Notes under the pieces: model-generated | Seen by the model: the letters and a program-made list of their open reading frames with translations, nothing else | Database searches by the model: none | Told to the model about the DNA's origin: nothing | Translations under genes and position numbers: made by a program | Source: Hyperoodon ampullatus | Lineage: Eukaryota; Chordata; Mammalia; Artiodactyla; Ziphiidae | Length of the DNA stretch: 64,000 bases | NCBI GenBank assembly: GCA_949752795.1 | Contig: OX457061.1 | Coordinates: 30,074,425 to 30,138,424 of the forward strand | Reading direction: 5' to 3' | Shown here: positions 10,571 to 24,249 of the stretch, piece by piece | How positions within the stretch are numbered: position 1 is the first letter of the stretch | How the letters are laid out: every line of letters starts with the position of its first letter

Positions 10571-13500
10571 TGGTGATAAACTAAATGACTACCAAACCTC
10601 TCCACATCTTTTTTTGTATGGCTTTAGCACTGCCAAGTATCCCAGGAAATGTTGAGGGGAGTCTTTCATGTGTCTTGACAGTGACCTTGTGGCATAGAAA
10701 AGTGTTGCTCACCAATATTTGTGTTTCTGAACACATGGACAGAGTATCTTTCCCAGCCCCCGGCAGTTAATGAGCCTTTGCGACTGAATTCTGGCCAAGG
10801 AAATGTAAATGAACACATGTGAGGTACCACTTCCAGTCCTGGTGGCCGTTTCTAAACCTCGAATGCTCCCCTTTCTCTCTCTCTGTTTTTCAGATGCGTG
10901 CGTGAGGGCACACACACACACTCTCTTTGTCTCTTGATCATATATTGGGAGCCAATAAAGGACATCAAGGTTCTAGAAGACAGAAAACATACTTGCCTGG
11001 GGACCTAAATGACCACAGAGAATAGAATTCTCCATCTGATGTGCTCTAGATTATAAGTGATAAATAAATCTTTAATTAAGCCTCTGAAAGAATGGAGTTG
11101 TTTGCTATAGCAGATAGTCTAGCCTTTATCTGAAAATAGTGTATAAGAAGAAATAAAAGAGCCCACTTTTTCTTTACCCTGAAAGTACTATAGAGTTAAA
11201 TAACTTCTATACCACTTACTCATTTTCAGAGAGCTCCTCAATAATAATTAAGAAATTGTCACGATCCCTCATGAGGAAAGATGTCCTTTCCTTCTCATTT
11301 TAGGCTACAGAATTTTGGGCAATGAAAAATGAATTGCGGCATACCCAAAAGCAATAACTATTCCGCCAGGGTACAGAATTCATTTGTTAGAAATCAGAAG
11401 TTAGAACTACTGTGTTTTATTTGTATAATGCCCAAATTCATTAGAAATGTGCAAATCACAGTTTTCTCTCCTTAACGTTTTTTTTTAATTTACTAAGGTG
11501 CCATTCTTGCTTAATGCCACTTCTCTTTTTGACCATTGTGCCATGTTCCTAGATGAAGCATATGGCTATAGAAATAGCACAGGCATATTAAAAATATCAA
11601 ACTGCACAGTGTTTTTGAACTTTAAAGTTCTTACACATTTTCATTTCCAAAATAAAAGTGGAATGATAATTTTACATCTATGAAATGCAATGTCTTCTAA
11701 TTAAGCTTTTCTGTCTCTAATACATATTGGAAATTAAAAACTAAAAACTTCACATCGATTGATTACAAGTACATATACAAAGTATCCAATGCCAATGAGA
11801 AAAGAAAAAAAATGTATTATTCAACTCTCCAATGCTTTCCTAGAAGAGTGGATTCTAGTAACTGGAGGGCCTTGTATTTGCTGAGTGAAGTGATGCCTGT
11901 GGGTATGCAGGTTTGCTTATTTGAGCAGCAACCAGGCTATCTTTTCCTGAATAAGAACAGGAAATCATACAGAGATGGGGAAAAGATCTGGAAACAAAGA
12001 AAAGAAAGGCTGGACAGGTTCAATATTTAGTGGAGAAAAAGTGAAGACAGAAAATCCCCTAGCTATTAGAAAAGCTAAGAATCTGAAAAAGAAGACTTGT
12101 AAATAGTGTGCTATTGAATGTGTGATAGGAAATGCTTCTTTTCCTTTCCTATGGAAGTTTCGGCAATATCTATTGCTGACTACTGTTTCTGTTGGTAATG
12201 GAAGAAGTTCTAAGTCCTGAGTCTAGGAGTGTGTGAAGCCGAGAAATAAAAGATCTGAGCAACAGCTGGGTGAGTTCGACAAAGGTCAAATCTTGGCTGG
12301 CAGTGGGTTTCCTACTCATGGATTCAAGAAAGTTGTTACCAAACACCACCTGTCTGTCTCCTACAATGATCTCTCATCTCCCTCTACCCACCCCAAAACT
12401 TTCTTCTCAAAGTTCTGATTTCTCTCCCTGCCTCTGGCACATCAAGAATAAGGAAGGCTAGCTCAGTAACACTGTGCTTATTTCCTGGAGACTCTGTCTT
12501 CACCCAGACTCTTACTCAGGCTTGTACCCTCTGATAGACTGGGATCTCACTCAGCCTTCCTTCAGCCCTATAGACTCTTATTTCTTAACTTTCTATTTAT
12601 TGCCCAATTTTATAACATAAAAAAAATTGAAAAAGGCAAAAAGAAAACAATTCTACCATCTTAAGGTACTAGCTGTTTCATTTTTTTCCTGGTCTTGCTT
12701 ACTCCTTATCCTCATAAATCAACATTTTGTATAGTTGGAACTACAGTGTATGTATACTGCTTTGTGTTCTGTTTTTAAAATTTTAATATGCATCATACAA
12801 ATCTTTTCATTTAAATGCTGCTGTGGAGTCTTTAAAACCACAATATTAAATGTTGCAGATATTCCAACAGATTGATATAAACTTCAGGTTCTTTTCATTT
12901 TTTAAAATATAGCAAAAACTCAGTGTTTTCTTTAGAACTAAGCCTGAGAAGCTCTCCCCAGTTTGCTGTGTGAAAACCATGCTTCAGTTGCCCTCTTCTG
13001 TCTGTCTAGTTTGGAACCTGACACCTGTTTGATTCTTCTACATAAAATCTTTGTTGGCTGGGTATCTCCAGACCATTGTCCTCAGCAGCCTCCTGCTTCA
13101 GCTTTGATTTGACAATTTACACTCTAAACTTGGCCTTGGCCTCTAGATTTTTTTAAAAAAGAGGAAAATTGTTAAAAAATTTTGGTCTAAATTATTTTAC
13201 ATGGTTAACTAGAAGTTCATAATGAACAGGTGAATTCTAGAAATCTAAAGTTTTTTGGGATGGGGAGACTTAATTTACTAAATATCATAATGAAGCTATT
13301 GTATTAAGCAAAGAATTACAAAATCTCATTTGATCCCTAAGAAAATAAAACCTTAAGAAATAGGTATTATTAATTTTCAGATTTTTTAAGGAAGAAAACA
13401 CTACCACAACATTAACATGCTCAAGGACATTATTATTAGAAATTTGAAACCATTTCTATTTTAAATTTCCATTACACTCCCTTGCACTGCTCAAGTATCC

Positions 13501-14848
13501 CCGTGGATTCTAGATGCATGAATATCTCATTTAACTCTTTATCTCCCACAACAGTGAATAGATATTGATGAATTATAGGATGAATGAACTTGACTCTGTT
13601 AGCTGTATGAGATTTACAGCAGCTATTGAGGTCTTTCAGAAGTATATTGCTGTGAACACTGCTGAGAGAAATCGTAATTGTCAGTTACTCCATTTTGACA
13701 TGCTAATCTCCTTTAAGAAGTGCTCCAAATATCTTGTTGGTAGTTGAACACAAGAGGGGTTCAGTAAAATGTTTTCTCTACTTTGGGATATATTTGAAGA
13801 TTTCCTTAATAAGAGGTTAAAAAAATAAGTTATTTTAAGACTTGGTATTCAGGATGTGTTTAATTATTTAAATCCCATTTGATATTTAGACAATGTGTAG
13901 TTGTGGCATGCTACTTTGTGCCAAGTACGGTGTTGACTCTTACTTGTGTTACTCTGAGAGGATAACTTTTCTCCAGGGTGTGGGCTGCTTCACTGTTGTC
14001 CCTCAACTCCTGACAAGGAGGAGGGCAGAGGTGGTGTCAGACCCTCATGGGAAGAGAACAGAATGAAAATCAGCTAGTAGACAGCAGTGACAAGGATGGT
14101 GCTGGCATTTCTAATCGAATATTTTGCTCATGGGATATCTTGGAGGATTTGGGAGGTCTGTCAAGATGTCAAACAAGTATCTAAATACTGAGAAATAAAG
14201 CATCCATGTTGTGATTATTGGCATTTGGGCGTGAAGTGGCAGTATATGAACACAGGAACTGGCAAGAGCCCAGTTGGTGAAATTAGAATATAAGATATGG
14301 GAATAACTAGCAGCAAAGAGTAAACCATAGGGAAAAAAAGGAGCAAAAAATAAACAAAGCACAAGAAAATACATACAAGTAAAATGATAAAGCCCCAAAG
14401 ACAGTAGCTATGATAATAAATTTAAATAGATTATTGGGCTGGGAATAACATCCTAAACACAATAGTGAGGGCAGAAATTATAACATAAACTACTGACTTA
14501 CTATCTAAAATTTTAAAACTTTTGCAAATAAGTTCCCATGTTATATTCAAAATTTTAATGCAAAATTAAACTAGGAAGAAAAAGATTTACAATAAATACG
14601 AAAAATATGGGAAGACATTATAACAATAAGAAAAGGACAAACAAAGTGGTTGAGAAAGTCAAGAGCATGTAGAGAAGCAATTCATTAAAAGGAGAGGTAC
14701 CAATAGCCAATATATATATGGGGATATGTTTTTCTACACTAGTGGGGTTGCCTATGTTTTTTTGTCTATTGTTTCCTTTTGGGGAAACATGCCTCCTCTA
14801 CTCCACAGGGTCCTACACCAACTGTGCCCCTCTTCACACAAACTAGGT
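10571..14848. other. Intergenic DNA, no gene seen
   Basis: No convincing frame or signal. A stretch at about 10680-10980 (CAGTTAATGAGCCTTTGCGA, TTCTGGCCAAGGAAATGTAA) resembles an old interspersed repeat that I cannot name. Frames of 60-95 codons (11498, 11812, 12233, 13565, 14111 reverse) have no family resemblance. Confidence 0.55.
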
Positions 14849-14863
14849 CAACTGACATTCTTT

Positions 14864-15076
14864 TTTTTTTTTTTTTTTTTTTTTGCGGTACACGGGCCCC
14901 TCACTGCTGTGGCCTCTCCCGCTGCAGAGCACAGACTCCGGACGTGCAGGCTCAGCGGCCATGGCTCATGGGCCCAGCCGCTCCGCGGCATGTGGGATCT
15001 TCCTGGACCGGGGCACGAACCCGTGTCCCCTGCATTGGCAGGCGTACTCTCAACCACTGCGCCACCAGGGAAGCCC
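14864..15076 (-). mobile_element. Cetacean CHR-type SINE
   Basis: Reverse-strand copy with a poly(T) start (about 21 T), the CpG-rich body and the terminal CACCAGGGAAGCCC. It is flanked by CAACTGACATTCTTT at 14849-14863 and CAATTGACATTCTTT at 15077-15091, a 15-bp target-site duplication with one mismatch. The apparent 61-128-codon frames in both directions here are SINE readings. Confidence 0.95.
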
Positions 15077-15964
15077 CAATTGACATTCTTTCCAGAGAAA
15101 AATCAAGGCTGAGTTGTTCAAACAGCAGCACCTTCAAGAAACTCCATTAGTTCATGTTTCCAGTATTACCTAGTTTCAACTGAGACCAGATTGTTCCATT
15201 GTATTTTCAGTGTTGCAAGCTACCCAGTATTCTTTTTAAAAAATCCCTTTTTGTTTGAGTTAACCAGGACCTATGTAAGATGCTTGGAATGAAATAAATT
15301 TAATATAGAAAATAAGGAAAAATTAAAAGTAAGGCAAGAAGACAGTACTTTCTCTATAAATGTTAAAATTAAATAATAGCCGGGAGTAATTATGATCAAG
15401 AGGACAAGAAAATGTACTCACAAACTTCTAGAAACTGCTACAATTTTTCTGGAGGTTAATTTTTTATGATTTCTTCCATGTAGTAGTATTTCTATTAATT
15501 TATAGAAATGAAGTTTATAAGTGTTTTTATATAAATATTATGTTATACATAAGTATATATAAATTTGAAAAATTACAAGTTAACTGAATGCTTAACACTA
15601 CAGAAGTGATTAAAAGATCATTAAGTAGCTATATTTTAATGTATTATAATCATTAAAAATTTAGAAATGTTTTAGAAAAACATTTACCAGTGTGAGAAAT
15701 TACTTATGACATACAGTTAGGGAAAACAAAACAGATTCTAAGATATGTAGTGTGACCTTAATTTGGGGTAAAAAGCATATACTTAAATTAAAAAACTGCT
15801 AGAAGGAAATATGAGACTATGTTCATAATTTTTTTCTTTTCTGTTTACTTTTAAAATTTAATTTTTTTCCAAAAAGGAATAAGTTTTATTTTTTAAATCA
15901 GAATAAATTACATAACTCAAAATTAATGGGTATAAGGATATCCATATTTCATCTAATAAGCATG

Positions 15965-16165
15965 TATTTTGTGGTCAGATAGATCAGAGTTTGAATCCAA
16001 GTACTACCCCTAACTTTACCTCTTTGGTCTTAGCTTTCTCATCTCTAAAATGGGGATATTAATAGCACCAACCTCATAAGTTGATAAAATGAGATAAAGA
16101 ACTAGTCTTTTTGCCTAGCATCTAGTGAGTTCTCAAAAAATTTTAGCAGCTTTTATTACGGTGGC
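15965..16165 (+). repeat. MIR SINE
   Basis: Forward MIR with TTTGAATCCAAGTACTACCC, TTTCTCATCTCTAAAATGGG, a GATATTAATAGCACC block and a GCCTAGCATCTAGTGAGT end. Confidence 0.8.
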
Positions 16166-16169
16166 TTTC

Positions 16170-18037
16170 TCATCTTGAGATAATTAAAACTATTTGGTAT
16201 GTTGAATATTTGGTCTTTAGTTCTCAATTCCCTGGCTACAGTTTTTAGTTAATGTCAATGCAGTGTTTTGAAAATGTGTCAGTTCTCTGATAATAAATCC
16301 TGTGATAGCATTTAGCACAAGTACAAACAAAGGCTTCAGCTTCCCCTGTGGGTACAGCACAGTAATCATGGCATCAACAGCAACATGCTTCTTGATTAGA
16401 TCAATTAATTCAGGCAGACAAGGTATTTACTTTGCATTTTTCAATTTTTATGCTCCCTGGTGACTTCCTGTTTTTAAGTGCTTGCCATTACTCTACGTTT
16501 TCTTTCATCTGGACTACAGAATGGTATAATGAACTTAAAATTACACATATGAGAATAATTTATCCAACACCAACTCACAATTAAAATCACGATCTATAAG
16601 AGATGAAAGAATAAGGTACTAAAAAAGATGAGAAAACATTGTCGCTCTACATTACTTTTCAAAACTTTCTTTAATACTTAAAACTACTATACAGTTATAA
16701 ATTAGAGATTGGGAAGGTTGAACAGTTTTTCATACTAATTAGCCATTTGAATTTTTCTTCTTTAATTTTGATTCATGTCATTGCTTGTTTTTATTGTCCC
16801 TCTCTCCCGTTCACTTTTCTGTCTCACGCCGCCCCCCCACCCCGCCTTGCAAAAAGGAGATTGCATCATAAGAACACAGAAGTATCTCTTACAAATCAAC
16901 AGCAAACATTCACCCAAATATCACAAAGGTCTAGAACCAGGAACCGGCCAGAGAGAATAGATTTTAAATGTCAATAGGGAAGTTCATCAGGGAGTACAGT
17001 CTATCATAGCCTCTTTCTAGCCTTTGCAACAGGTCAGGACGTGTGGAGAGAGAAAAATTCTACTATTGTAATTGAAGATCAGCTGATATACACCCCCTAA
17101 CCACTGAAATCTGGGAGATGGATTTTTAGCAAGTTGTGCTGGCACTGAACCATAGCCACTTTTCTGCCATCCAGTGAGCTGTGCCCTCTCCAACAAATCT
17201 GCCTCAGTACTTGGGGGGACCTCTTCTTTGGGTGCTATTTCAGCTGTAGGGATACGGACTGCTCCTAATAACTGTTATCCCCAGATTCCTTAGAGTTTTC
17301 TTTACTTCTTACAGGCCAGTCCCTCATTGTTACAATCCCAATTATACATAATTTTAAAAATTATTTCCTGTTCAAATCACTGGAAGTCTTCTGTCTCTTG
17401 AAGACACTAACTGATATACCCCATTCCCAATTCTAGTTGAAGCCACCCTAAAGGTCATATTTCTCACACTTTAAAAAATCAATTACCTTTTTTTTTTAAC
17501 CGTTTTGACATTTTGGTTCCTAATATTGTTATTTATGCTAATATTATAAATCGTTAATGCAGCAAAAAACAATGCTGCCTGCCGTTTCAGTAAACAATGA
17601 ATATTGCCATCATCAAGCCATCAGCCACTGTGGCCACCCTGAAAGGTGCATCCTGAGAGGAAATCAGGATGGAGAAAAACAGGATACTGGTCCTAGATAG
17701 TTAAGATGCAAATCAAAGGAATAATTTCAATGAGCCCAGACTCTTGCATCTTTCCATACTAGAAAAGCACTAAAATCATTAACTTGAGATGTCTGTCTTT
17801 TCTGTGATTAGCAGTAATCTGATGTTCAACTGCATGTTTTTTTTTTTTTCCCCAACAAAAACTTCTATATATCCTGGCTCCTCCCTCTCCTCTTTGAAAC
17901 AGCTCCTCAGGGCTCTCTGAGAGGCTGTCTCCCAGGCTATAGTCCTCAGTAAGGTCCCCAAATAAAACATAACTTGCAACTTTTAGGTTGTGCATTTTTT
18001 TTCAGTCAACATTAACCACTATGATCTTTGCCTTTTT
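16170..18037. other. Intergenic DNA, no gene seen
   Basis: Includes a C-rich tract near 16830-16845 and T runs at 17488 and 17839. The 60-78-codon frames are not supported. Confidence 0.55.
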
Positions 18038-18267
18038 GATCACATCTGGATTTCTCATTGGCATTACTGGGATTTTGAACCAATAATTCTTTGTTATGAG
18101 GGGCTTCCCTGTGCATTGTAGCTTGTTTAGCAGCTTCCCTGGTTGGATGGGGCACTAGATGACAATAGCATTCCCCCCGCCAAGGTGTAACAGCCAAAAA
18201 TGTCTCCAGACATTGCCAAGTGTCCCGTGGGGGGAGGCAAAATCACCTCTAGTTGAGAATCATTGAA
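18038..18267 (-). repeat. MER20 (hAT-Charlie) element
   Basis: Reverse MER20 recognised by AATTCTTTGTTATGAGGGGC, TGTGCATTGTAG, AAAAATGTCTCCAGACATTG and the terminal TTGAGAATCATTG. MER20 copies are known to supply regulatory sequence in placental endometrial cells; nothing here shows activity. Confidence 0.8.
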
Positions 18268-18289
18268 TTAGATAATTTCCTCCATTAAA

Positions 18290-19060
18290 AAAGTACAGTC
18301 TTTCATACATTTGGAATATATTTCAGATTTTGGAATGAAAGCAGAAGTTTATTTCATTTTTCTCCTGCATATAGAAGCCAGTGTTCCAGCATAGATTATT
18401 GAGCAACGCTTCCTTCTCCAGTGACTTAAAATACTGCCTTTATCTTTTATTCCTTATGCATATTAGTTTATGCTTTAGAACTATTTTTTTCTATCCCATT
18501 AACCTTTCATTCATTTCTAAAATGCTTTAATTATTTTAGCTCTATAATACACTTCAAAATATCTGAGAAGATTGGGTCCCTATAACAACCCTTCTTTTTT
18601 AAATTTTACATACCTATTCTTACCCATTTACACTTCCAAATGAGCATTTAAATGGTTTTGTGAAGGTCTTTAAACGTTTTCTTTATATTTTGAATGAATT
18701 GCATTAAACCTATTAACCATAATAAAAAGAATTGACATTATCTTTAAAAAGTCACTCTTCTTATTGTAGGAACGTGGTCATTTATTCATATCTCCCTTAT
18801 GCACATCAGTGAATCTTTGTAGTTTTCTTTGTAAAAATGCTGTATGTTTCTTGTGCCGTTTATTTCTTGGTATTTTCTCTTGATATGAGGAGTAAGGTTA
18901 CTTGTTTCAATGTTTTCTAACTGTTTGTTGCTAGTTTAAAGAAAAGTTATAGATTGTCACCTATTTACTGACTATCTGACAACTTGACTGAATTCTTATA
19001 AATCATATATTTTTCAGTTAATCTTCTTGAGTGATCAAACCTATTTCAATGCAAAAGTTT
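18290..19060 (-). mobile_element. Old L1 ORF2 fragment
   Basis: The T-rich plus strand carries reverse-complemented L1 ORF2-like segments (GCATTAAACCTATTAACCAT, CACATCAGTGAATCTTTGTAG). It is very decayed, with no open frame. Confidence 0.5.
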
Positions 19061-19769
19061 TCGAAATGGAAAATTTCCATGAGATTATTATCTCCTCACA
19101 AAAGTTATTATCTCCTTTATAATTTTATGAGAATTTAATTTTTTCATCTCATTCAAATCTTCTCATAAAGAAGTACTGGAAGGCACATTTTAGAAAGAGA
19201 TGAGACAATTGTTCTTCCTAGACATGACACAATGCAGTGTATTTCCCTCTTTTTTCTCTCTTCTTGATATCATAGGACCAAGTCCCAGGATACAATTTTT
19301 GGAAGATAGGAAGGCATTGCCCCTTCAGTTTGTTTCAGCAAACACTGTCAAACATATTTTATGCTTCAAACTTGATCTTAGGTCTGGGAAGAAAAGAAAA
19401 TAAACCAGTCCTAGTTTTTCATTCTAAAGGAATTTCTTGCCCAAGGGTAAAGAAGACACATAGATAATTTCAAAATTATGTGGTGCTTGCTATGAAAGTG
19501 AAATGCTCAAGATGTGGTTGGTGAAAGAGCTTAAATGAGGGACCGTTAAGCCAGCCCAAGAGGAAGAATGGATGGAGATCAGTGAAAGATCTTCCAAATA
19601 AAATTGCATCTAAAATTGCTGGATAAGAATGATTTAGCCCAGTTAACTATGTATGGAGTAAGGATTCGATGGGGGAGTAGTTGTGACACAAGGTGCAACA
19701 TAAACAAGTTCATAAATTTACGTGATTGGGGAGCAGAGAATAATTATGATCCATAATTGCTAAAGTTCA

Positions 19770-21760
19770 AGGCAAGGAGTAATGGACATTAGGCTTGAAG
19801 GGGTAGGTAGGGTTCATATCTTAAAGATTTTTACACCAGGCTAAAGTGCTTGGACTTAATTTTGTGGGAAATATGGGAACTACATGTGAGTCAATACTGT
19901 CAGATTTCATTTTTATAGGTCGAGCAGAGTGGTGATGCTATGAAGCATGGATTCATGGATGTGAGGTGGTCTAGATGCAAGAAAACAGGAGGTTATTACA
20001 TTAAGAAGGAGATTATTACAAACTGAACTGGATTATACCAGCAAAGGTGTGGAAAAAGGGAGAGATTTTAGGAATTGGCAATATTTCACTAATTGGATAT
20101 TGTAATGGGGTTCTAGTGTGTGTTTAGCTAATCTGGAACTATGTGTTGCGTAATTCCCTTCCTTGAATAGTTCCAGGTTAGCATGAACTATGTGAAACAT
20201 TCTGTGTAAGATCCGGAAGGCAGATGTGAAGCAGTAGTAATGTTGTTTTCATGCTGGGAATATCAGTGGGGGCCCTGCGCACAGTTGCAGCTTGAATATA
20301 CTATTACTGATAATCTGGCTCAATTTACTGGCTTGAGCAGCTGCTGTGCCCAAAGCCCCTCCAGTTCCCACTGGATTTCCTTCAGCTCCTCCTAAGCCAG
20401 ACCCAGCATCAGATGCAGAAGGAACTGCCATACATAAACTGTTTAAATAGCTCCCACAATTCCTAGGGTCAAATTCTAATATAAATCCATATTTTCTATC
20501 ATTCCTAGTGGTTCTATTCTTCTGATCAAATATTCAATGATACAGGTATAGTGAGTGATGGAGTGGAAGGAGTGTACAAACTCACCAGGTTTCTGTTTGG
20601 GGTCATTCAGTGATAATGTAGAATGCATTGTCATAGAGGATACATGGGAGGAATAAACCTGGAGTTAGTATGTAAACAAAAATAACCAGCTTTGAAATGT
20701 TGGGTTTGATTTATATGAAACATCTATGTGGTGATGTCCAGCTGTTATAGTAGACAGTTGGTTATATTAAGCCCAGAGGAGGGATCAAAGGTAGTGACAA
20801 TATATTGAAGTCATTATTGTAGAGGGGGTAGGGAAAACCATGATAATTTATGAGGTCACCTAGAGAAACTGGTAGAAGGAAAAGTGGAGAGGGCAAAGTA
20901 CAGATTCTTTGGGAAAACACCAATATTTAATATGTGAGCTGGGGAGAAATAGACAATAAGAAGATAGAGCATCAATGGTTTTAAAAAGTAATAGAAAAAA
21001 TGGGGGGGGAAGAGTATAATGGAAGCTAATAATTTTAAAAGATTTAAGAAGCAAAGTCCACTATATCGTTTGTGGCAAAGAGGTTCTTTGGATGTGTTAA
21101 CATGGAGATTACTGGCAGTTTCCATGGAATAGCAGGAGTACAAGCCAAATCACTATGAATTAAGCACTGAAGCATGAGTATGTAAGTGAAACGATGGTTG
21201 AGAAGGGAACAGAAAACTTGACTAGTATCTGGAGGTAGATATGGAATCAAGGGAGTCCTTTCTTTAGGGATGAGAGGTACAAATATTCCAAGAGGAATGA
21301 TCAGTGGAATGAAGACAGTGAAGCTGTAAGAAAGGTGTTACAATTGATAAAGCAAACAACCTCAGTAAACACAAGGGGACTGAGGTCAAGAGCCATAGGA
21401 AGGGCTGATCTGAAAAGAAAAAAGATGTTTGTAAAACTAGAGGGGATAATGACATAATATTTGCAATTGCAGGTTGTAAGCAGGGAGGTTTATTTATTTT
21501 CTTGACCAGTACAAAGCTATCTCCTGAAGGTGAATGGGAAAAGGGCATGGTGGGACAAGAGAGAACTGAAGTTTTGGAATAGTCACTTGGGGAAATGGGG
21601 AGATAAGCCTGGTGTAGTGAGGAATTTGTTTTTTGGCAGATCATATAAGGAAACTATGTTAGGAAAGAAAAGCTTTTGGCCTGGGAATGTCTTGCTTTGG
21701 GAAGGCATCATCTCTGAAGAGCAAAGAAGGCTATGAAGGGGCAAGTGGAGAAGTAGGTGG
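19770..21760 (+). repeat. Probable L2-like or other ancient element, fragmented
   Basis: Scattered motifs such as AAGTGCTTGGACTTAATTTTG, GATGTCCAGCTGTTATAGTA and TCCTTTCTTTAGGGATGAGAG resemble an ancient interspersed repeat I associate with L2-class sequence. The antisense frames of 95-126 codons in this stretch overlap these motifs and look fortuitous. The GC-richer piece at 20249-20431 does not fit the family. Confidence 0.4.
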
Positions 21761-21786
21761 TCTAAAATGATGCCCACCTCAACAGG

Positions 21787-22054
21787 GAGTTTGGGATTGA
21801 CATGGACACACTGCTATATTTAAAATAGATAACCAACAAGAACCTACTGTATAGCACAGGAAACTCTGCTCAATACTCTGTAATAACCTAAATGGGAAAA
21901 GAATTTGAAAAAGAATAGATACATGCATGTGTATAACTGAACCACTCTGCTGTACACCTGAAACTAACACAACATTGTTAATCAACTGTACTCCAATATA
22001 AAATAAATATTTTTTAAAAAGTAAAAAAAAAAATTTTTAAGTAAAAAATAAAAT
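21787..22054 (+). mobile_element. L1 3' end, 5'-truncated
   Basis: An artiodactyl-type L1 3' UTR (CAACAAGAACCTACTGTATAG through ACTCCAATATAAAATAAATA) ends in an A-rich tail. It is flanked by a target-site duplication of about 23 bases with one mismatch (21764-21786 and 22055-22077, containing TGCCCACCTCAACAGG). Confidence 0.9.
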
Positions 22055-22116
22055 AAAATGTTGCCCACCTCAACAGGAGGGGAGACAATGATTCTTGCTG
22101 TTGGGAGTAATTTTTT

Positions 22117-22231
22117 GTTTTTTGGCCTTGCAACATGGCTTGCGGGATCTCAGTTCCCTGACCAGGGGTCGAACCTGTGACCCCTGTAGTGGAAGCACGG
22201 AGTCCTAATTACTGGACCTCCAGGGAATTCC
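22117..22231 (-). mobile_element. Short tRNA-derived cetartiodactyl SINE
   Basis: A short reverse-strand SINE with CTGACCAGGGGTCGAACCTG (the B-box region in reverse) and CTCCAGGGAATTCC at its head. The 15-bp direct repeat TGGGAGTAATTTTTT (22102-22116 and 22232-22246) is its target-site duplication. Confidence 0.9.
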
Positions 22232-22434
22232 TGGGAGTAATTTTTTAAAGTGGTAATCATAAAATGGACCCAGAAAAGGTTGTGAGGCAGATGGCAGGAT
22301 AATATATGTTTTTTGCAGGAAAACCTTGTGAGAGGCAAAGGAAATTGTGGCATAGTGTATTTGGTCCTTAGAATTTTCTCCTGTGTGCTAACATGTGTTC
22401 CTTTGTAGTTATGTAGAGCACAACTATAGTCATT

Positions 22435-22570
22435 TATTAGCTCATTCTACAAACTCACTGAGTATCTACAGTATGTCAGGCCTGGGTTAGGCACAGAGGA
22501 TACAACAGTAACAGATACGGACTCTCCTCTTTAGGAGGATGTAGTCTAGTGTGGAATACAAAAAGGAAAT
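22435..22570 (-). repeat. L2/MIR-class fragment
   Basis: The run of TCACTGAGTATCTACAGTAT, TCAGGCCTGGGTTAGGC and ATACAACAGTAACAGATAC is typical of the reverse 3' end of ancient LINE2-class repeats. Confidence 0.6.
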
Positions 22571-23254
22571 CAGAATAAGTTAAGAACAACATATGGATGC
22601 TTGTGGGTGCCTCACTTGGCTATGCCTGAATGAGTAGTTTAGACATTTACACAAATCTTTATCAGTCACATTCTCAAATTAACCTGTATCTCTGGCATGA
22701 CAGTAAAACCAGGGAATGGAAATCAAGACAGGACAGGAAAAAAGTAAAAACAACACTGCCATTTTCAGAAAATTTTGCATAAAGTACACATTCCAAGAGT
22801 TTACCTGTAACCCCAGACACACTCCTAGAATGTGTACTTCATGTACTTGCTGTGTTACAGGTACACTGTTGTGGCCAGTGACAGATAATGCAAAAAAAAA
22901 AAAAAAAATCACCTTTTATTTATTATGGTCAGCTTTCCTTGATCATGAGTTTGTTCTGGAATTAAAGAAAAAACAAAACTCAATTCCAATCAAACCAAAA
23001 TTAATAATTGTGTTTTCCTGTTGGAAACATTGATACAAATGCTGTCATTGTTGTGCTATAGTCCAGCCTCTTAAGAGCTAGTCAGTTAAATGGATTCTCA
23101 ATTAAGATTCCCTCTGAGATTTATCACCACAGTCTAGTTAATTACTAAATAACTTAACATCCATCTAACTCAGAACCCATATATTAGATGTTCCAAGTTG
23201 CTAAATAGTTTACTCTAATTAGAAATCTTAGGAGAGCCCCAGAACTGTCTTATA

Positions 23255-23460
23255 ATGGCATGCCTTAATGCATGGCATGTTACTTCAACCTGGAATATCT
23301 TTCTCCCTTTCTTCATCTGTCTTTATTCTACTTGTCCTCCAAGATTCACTTCAAAGATCATATCCTTCAAAGCACCTTGCCAGAAATTCCTCCCAGGCTG
23401 GGCTAAATCCCTCTGTTACTTATTTCTATCTTACCATATCATGTGGAAATAATCTACCCC
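23255..23460 (+). repeat. L2 3' region fragment
   Basis: The order 'cctggaatatctttctccc', 'aagattcacttcaaagatca', 'cagaaattcctcccaggctg' matches the L2 pattern of a pyrimidine-rich stretch before the 3' end. The 65-73-codon frames here are not genes. Confidence 0.55.
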
Positions 23461-23649
23461 GTTTGTCACACCCAAATTTTCAGGATTAGGATTCTATATC
23501 TCTAGGAAAAATCATAGTCCCTGACTGTTAGTAGGTTTAGCACATATTTTTATACTATTGTATTCCATTTTATTTAGATAATGAATAGTAAACTGCAGTG
23601 AAAACTTCCTTGTAACTACATATCCTTATTCATGTAGGAGATATTTTAC

Positions 23650-23770
23650 CATTAACTCAACAAACATTTATTCATCAACTACCATGTGCCAAGCACAAGT
23701 TGTTGAGAATTCAACGAGTTAGAATACAGATGTAGTCCCTGCCCTCTCAGAGTTCATGGTATACAGAAGC
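23650..23770 (-). repeat. L2/MIR-class fragment
   Basis: CAACAAACATTTATTCATC, CCATGTGCCAAGCAC and GTCCCTGCCCTCTCAGAG form the usual reverse L2-type 3' signature. Confidence 0.6.
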
Positions 23771-23918
23771 TAGGGGCTAGATGCCTCTATATAATGTAGG
23801 TATAAGAGTTACCATAAAGGTTTGTACAATGGCCCTGTTACCTGTTCCATATAATCTGTCTACTTCCATATTTATTGAAGCCCATAGAATATTAAAGATC
23901 ATTTAAAGTGGGGTGACA

Positions 23919-24249
23919 GGACTTCCCTGGTGGCACAGTGATTAAGAATCCACCTGCCAGTGCAGGAGACATGGGTTCAAGCCCATGCGCTGCAACTACT
24001 GAGCCCACGTTCTAGAGCCCGTGAGCCACAACTACTGAAGCCCACATGCCTAGAGCCTGTGCTCTGCAACAAGAGAAGCCACCGCAATGAGAAGCCCACG
24101 CACCGCAACGAAGAGTAGACCCTGCTCGATGCAACTGGAGAAAGCCTGCATGCAGCAATGAAGACCCAATGCAGCCATAAATAAATAAATTTATTTAAAA
24201 ATATAAATAAATAAAACTCTTACTCTTATAAAGGAAAATTTAAAAAAAT
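23919..24249 (+). mobile_element. CHR-1-like SINE (longer tRNA-derived family)
   Basis: It starts GACTTCCCTGGTGGCACAGT, continues through repeated CACAACTACTGA and GAGAAGCCACCGCAATGAG blocks and ends in an AAATAAAT-type tail. The flanking AAAGTGGGGTGACA at 23905-23918 and 24250-24263 is a perfect 14-bp target-site duplication. Confidence 0.95.

Noticed and set aside
21264..21644. 126-codon minus-strand frame, with a 95-codon one at 20856-21143
   Set aside because: They are antisense to sequence resembling an ancient repeat, with no domain, start context or conserved motif.
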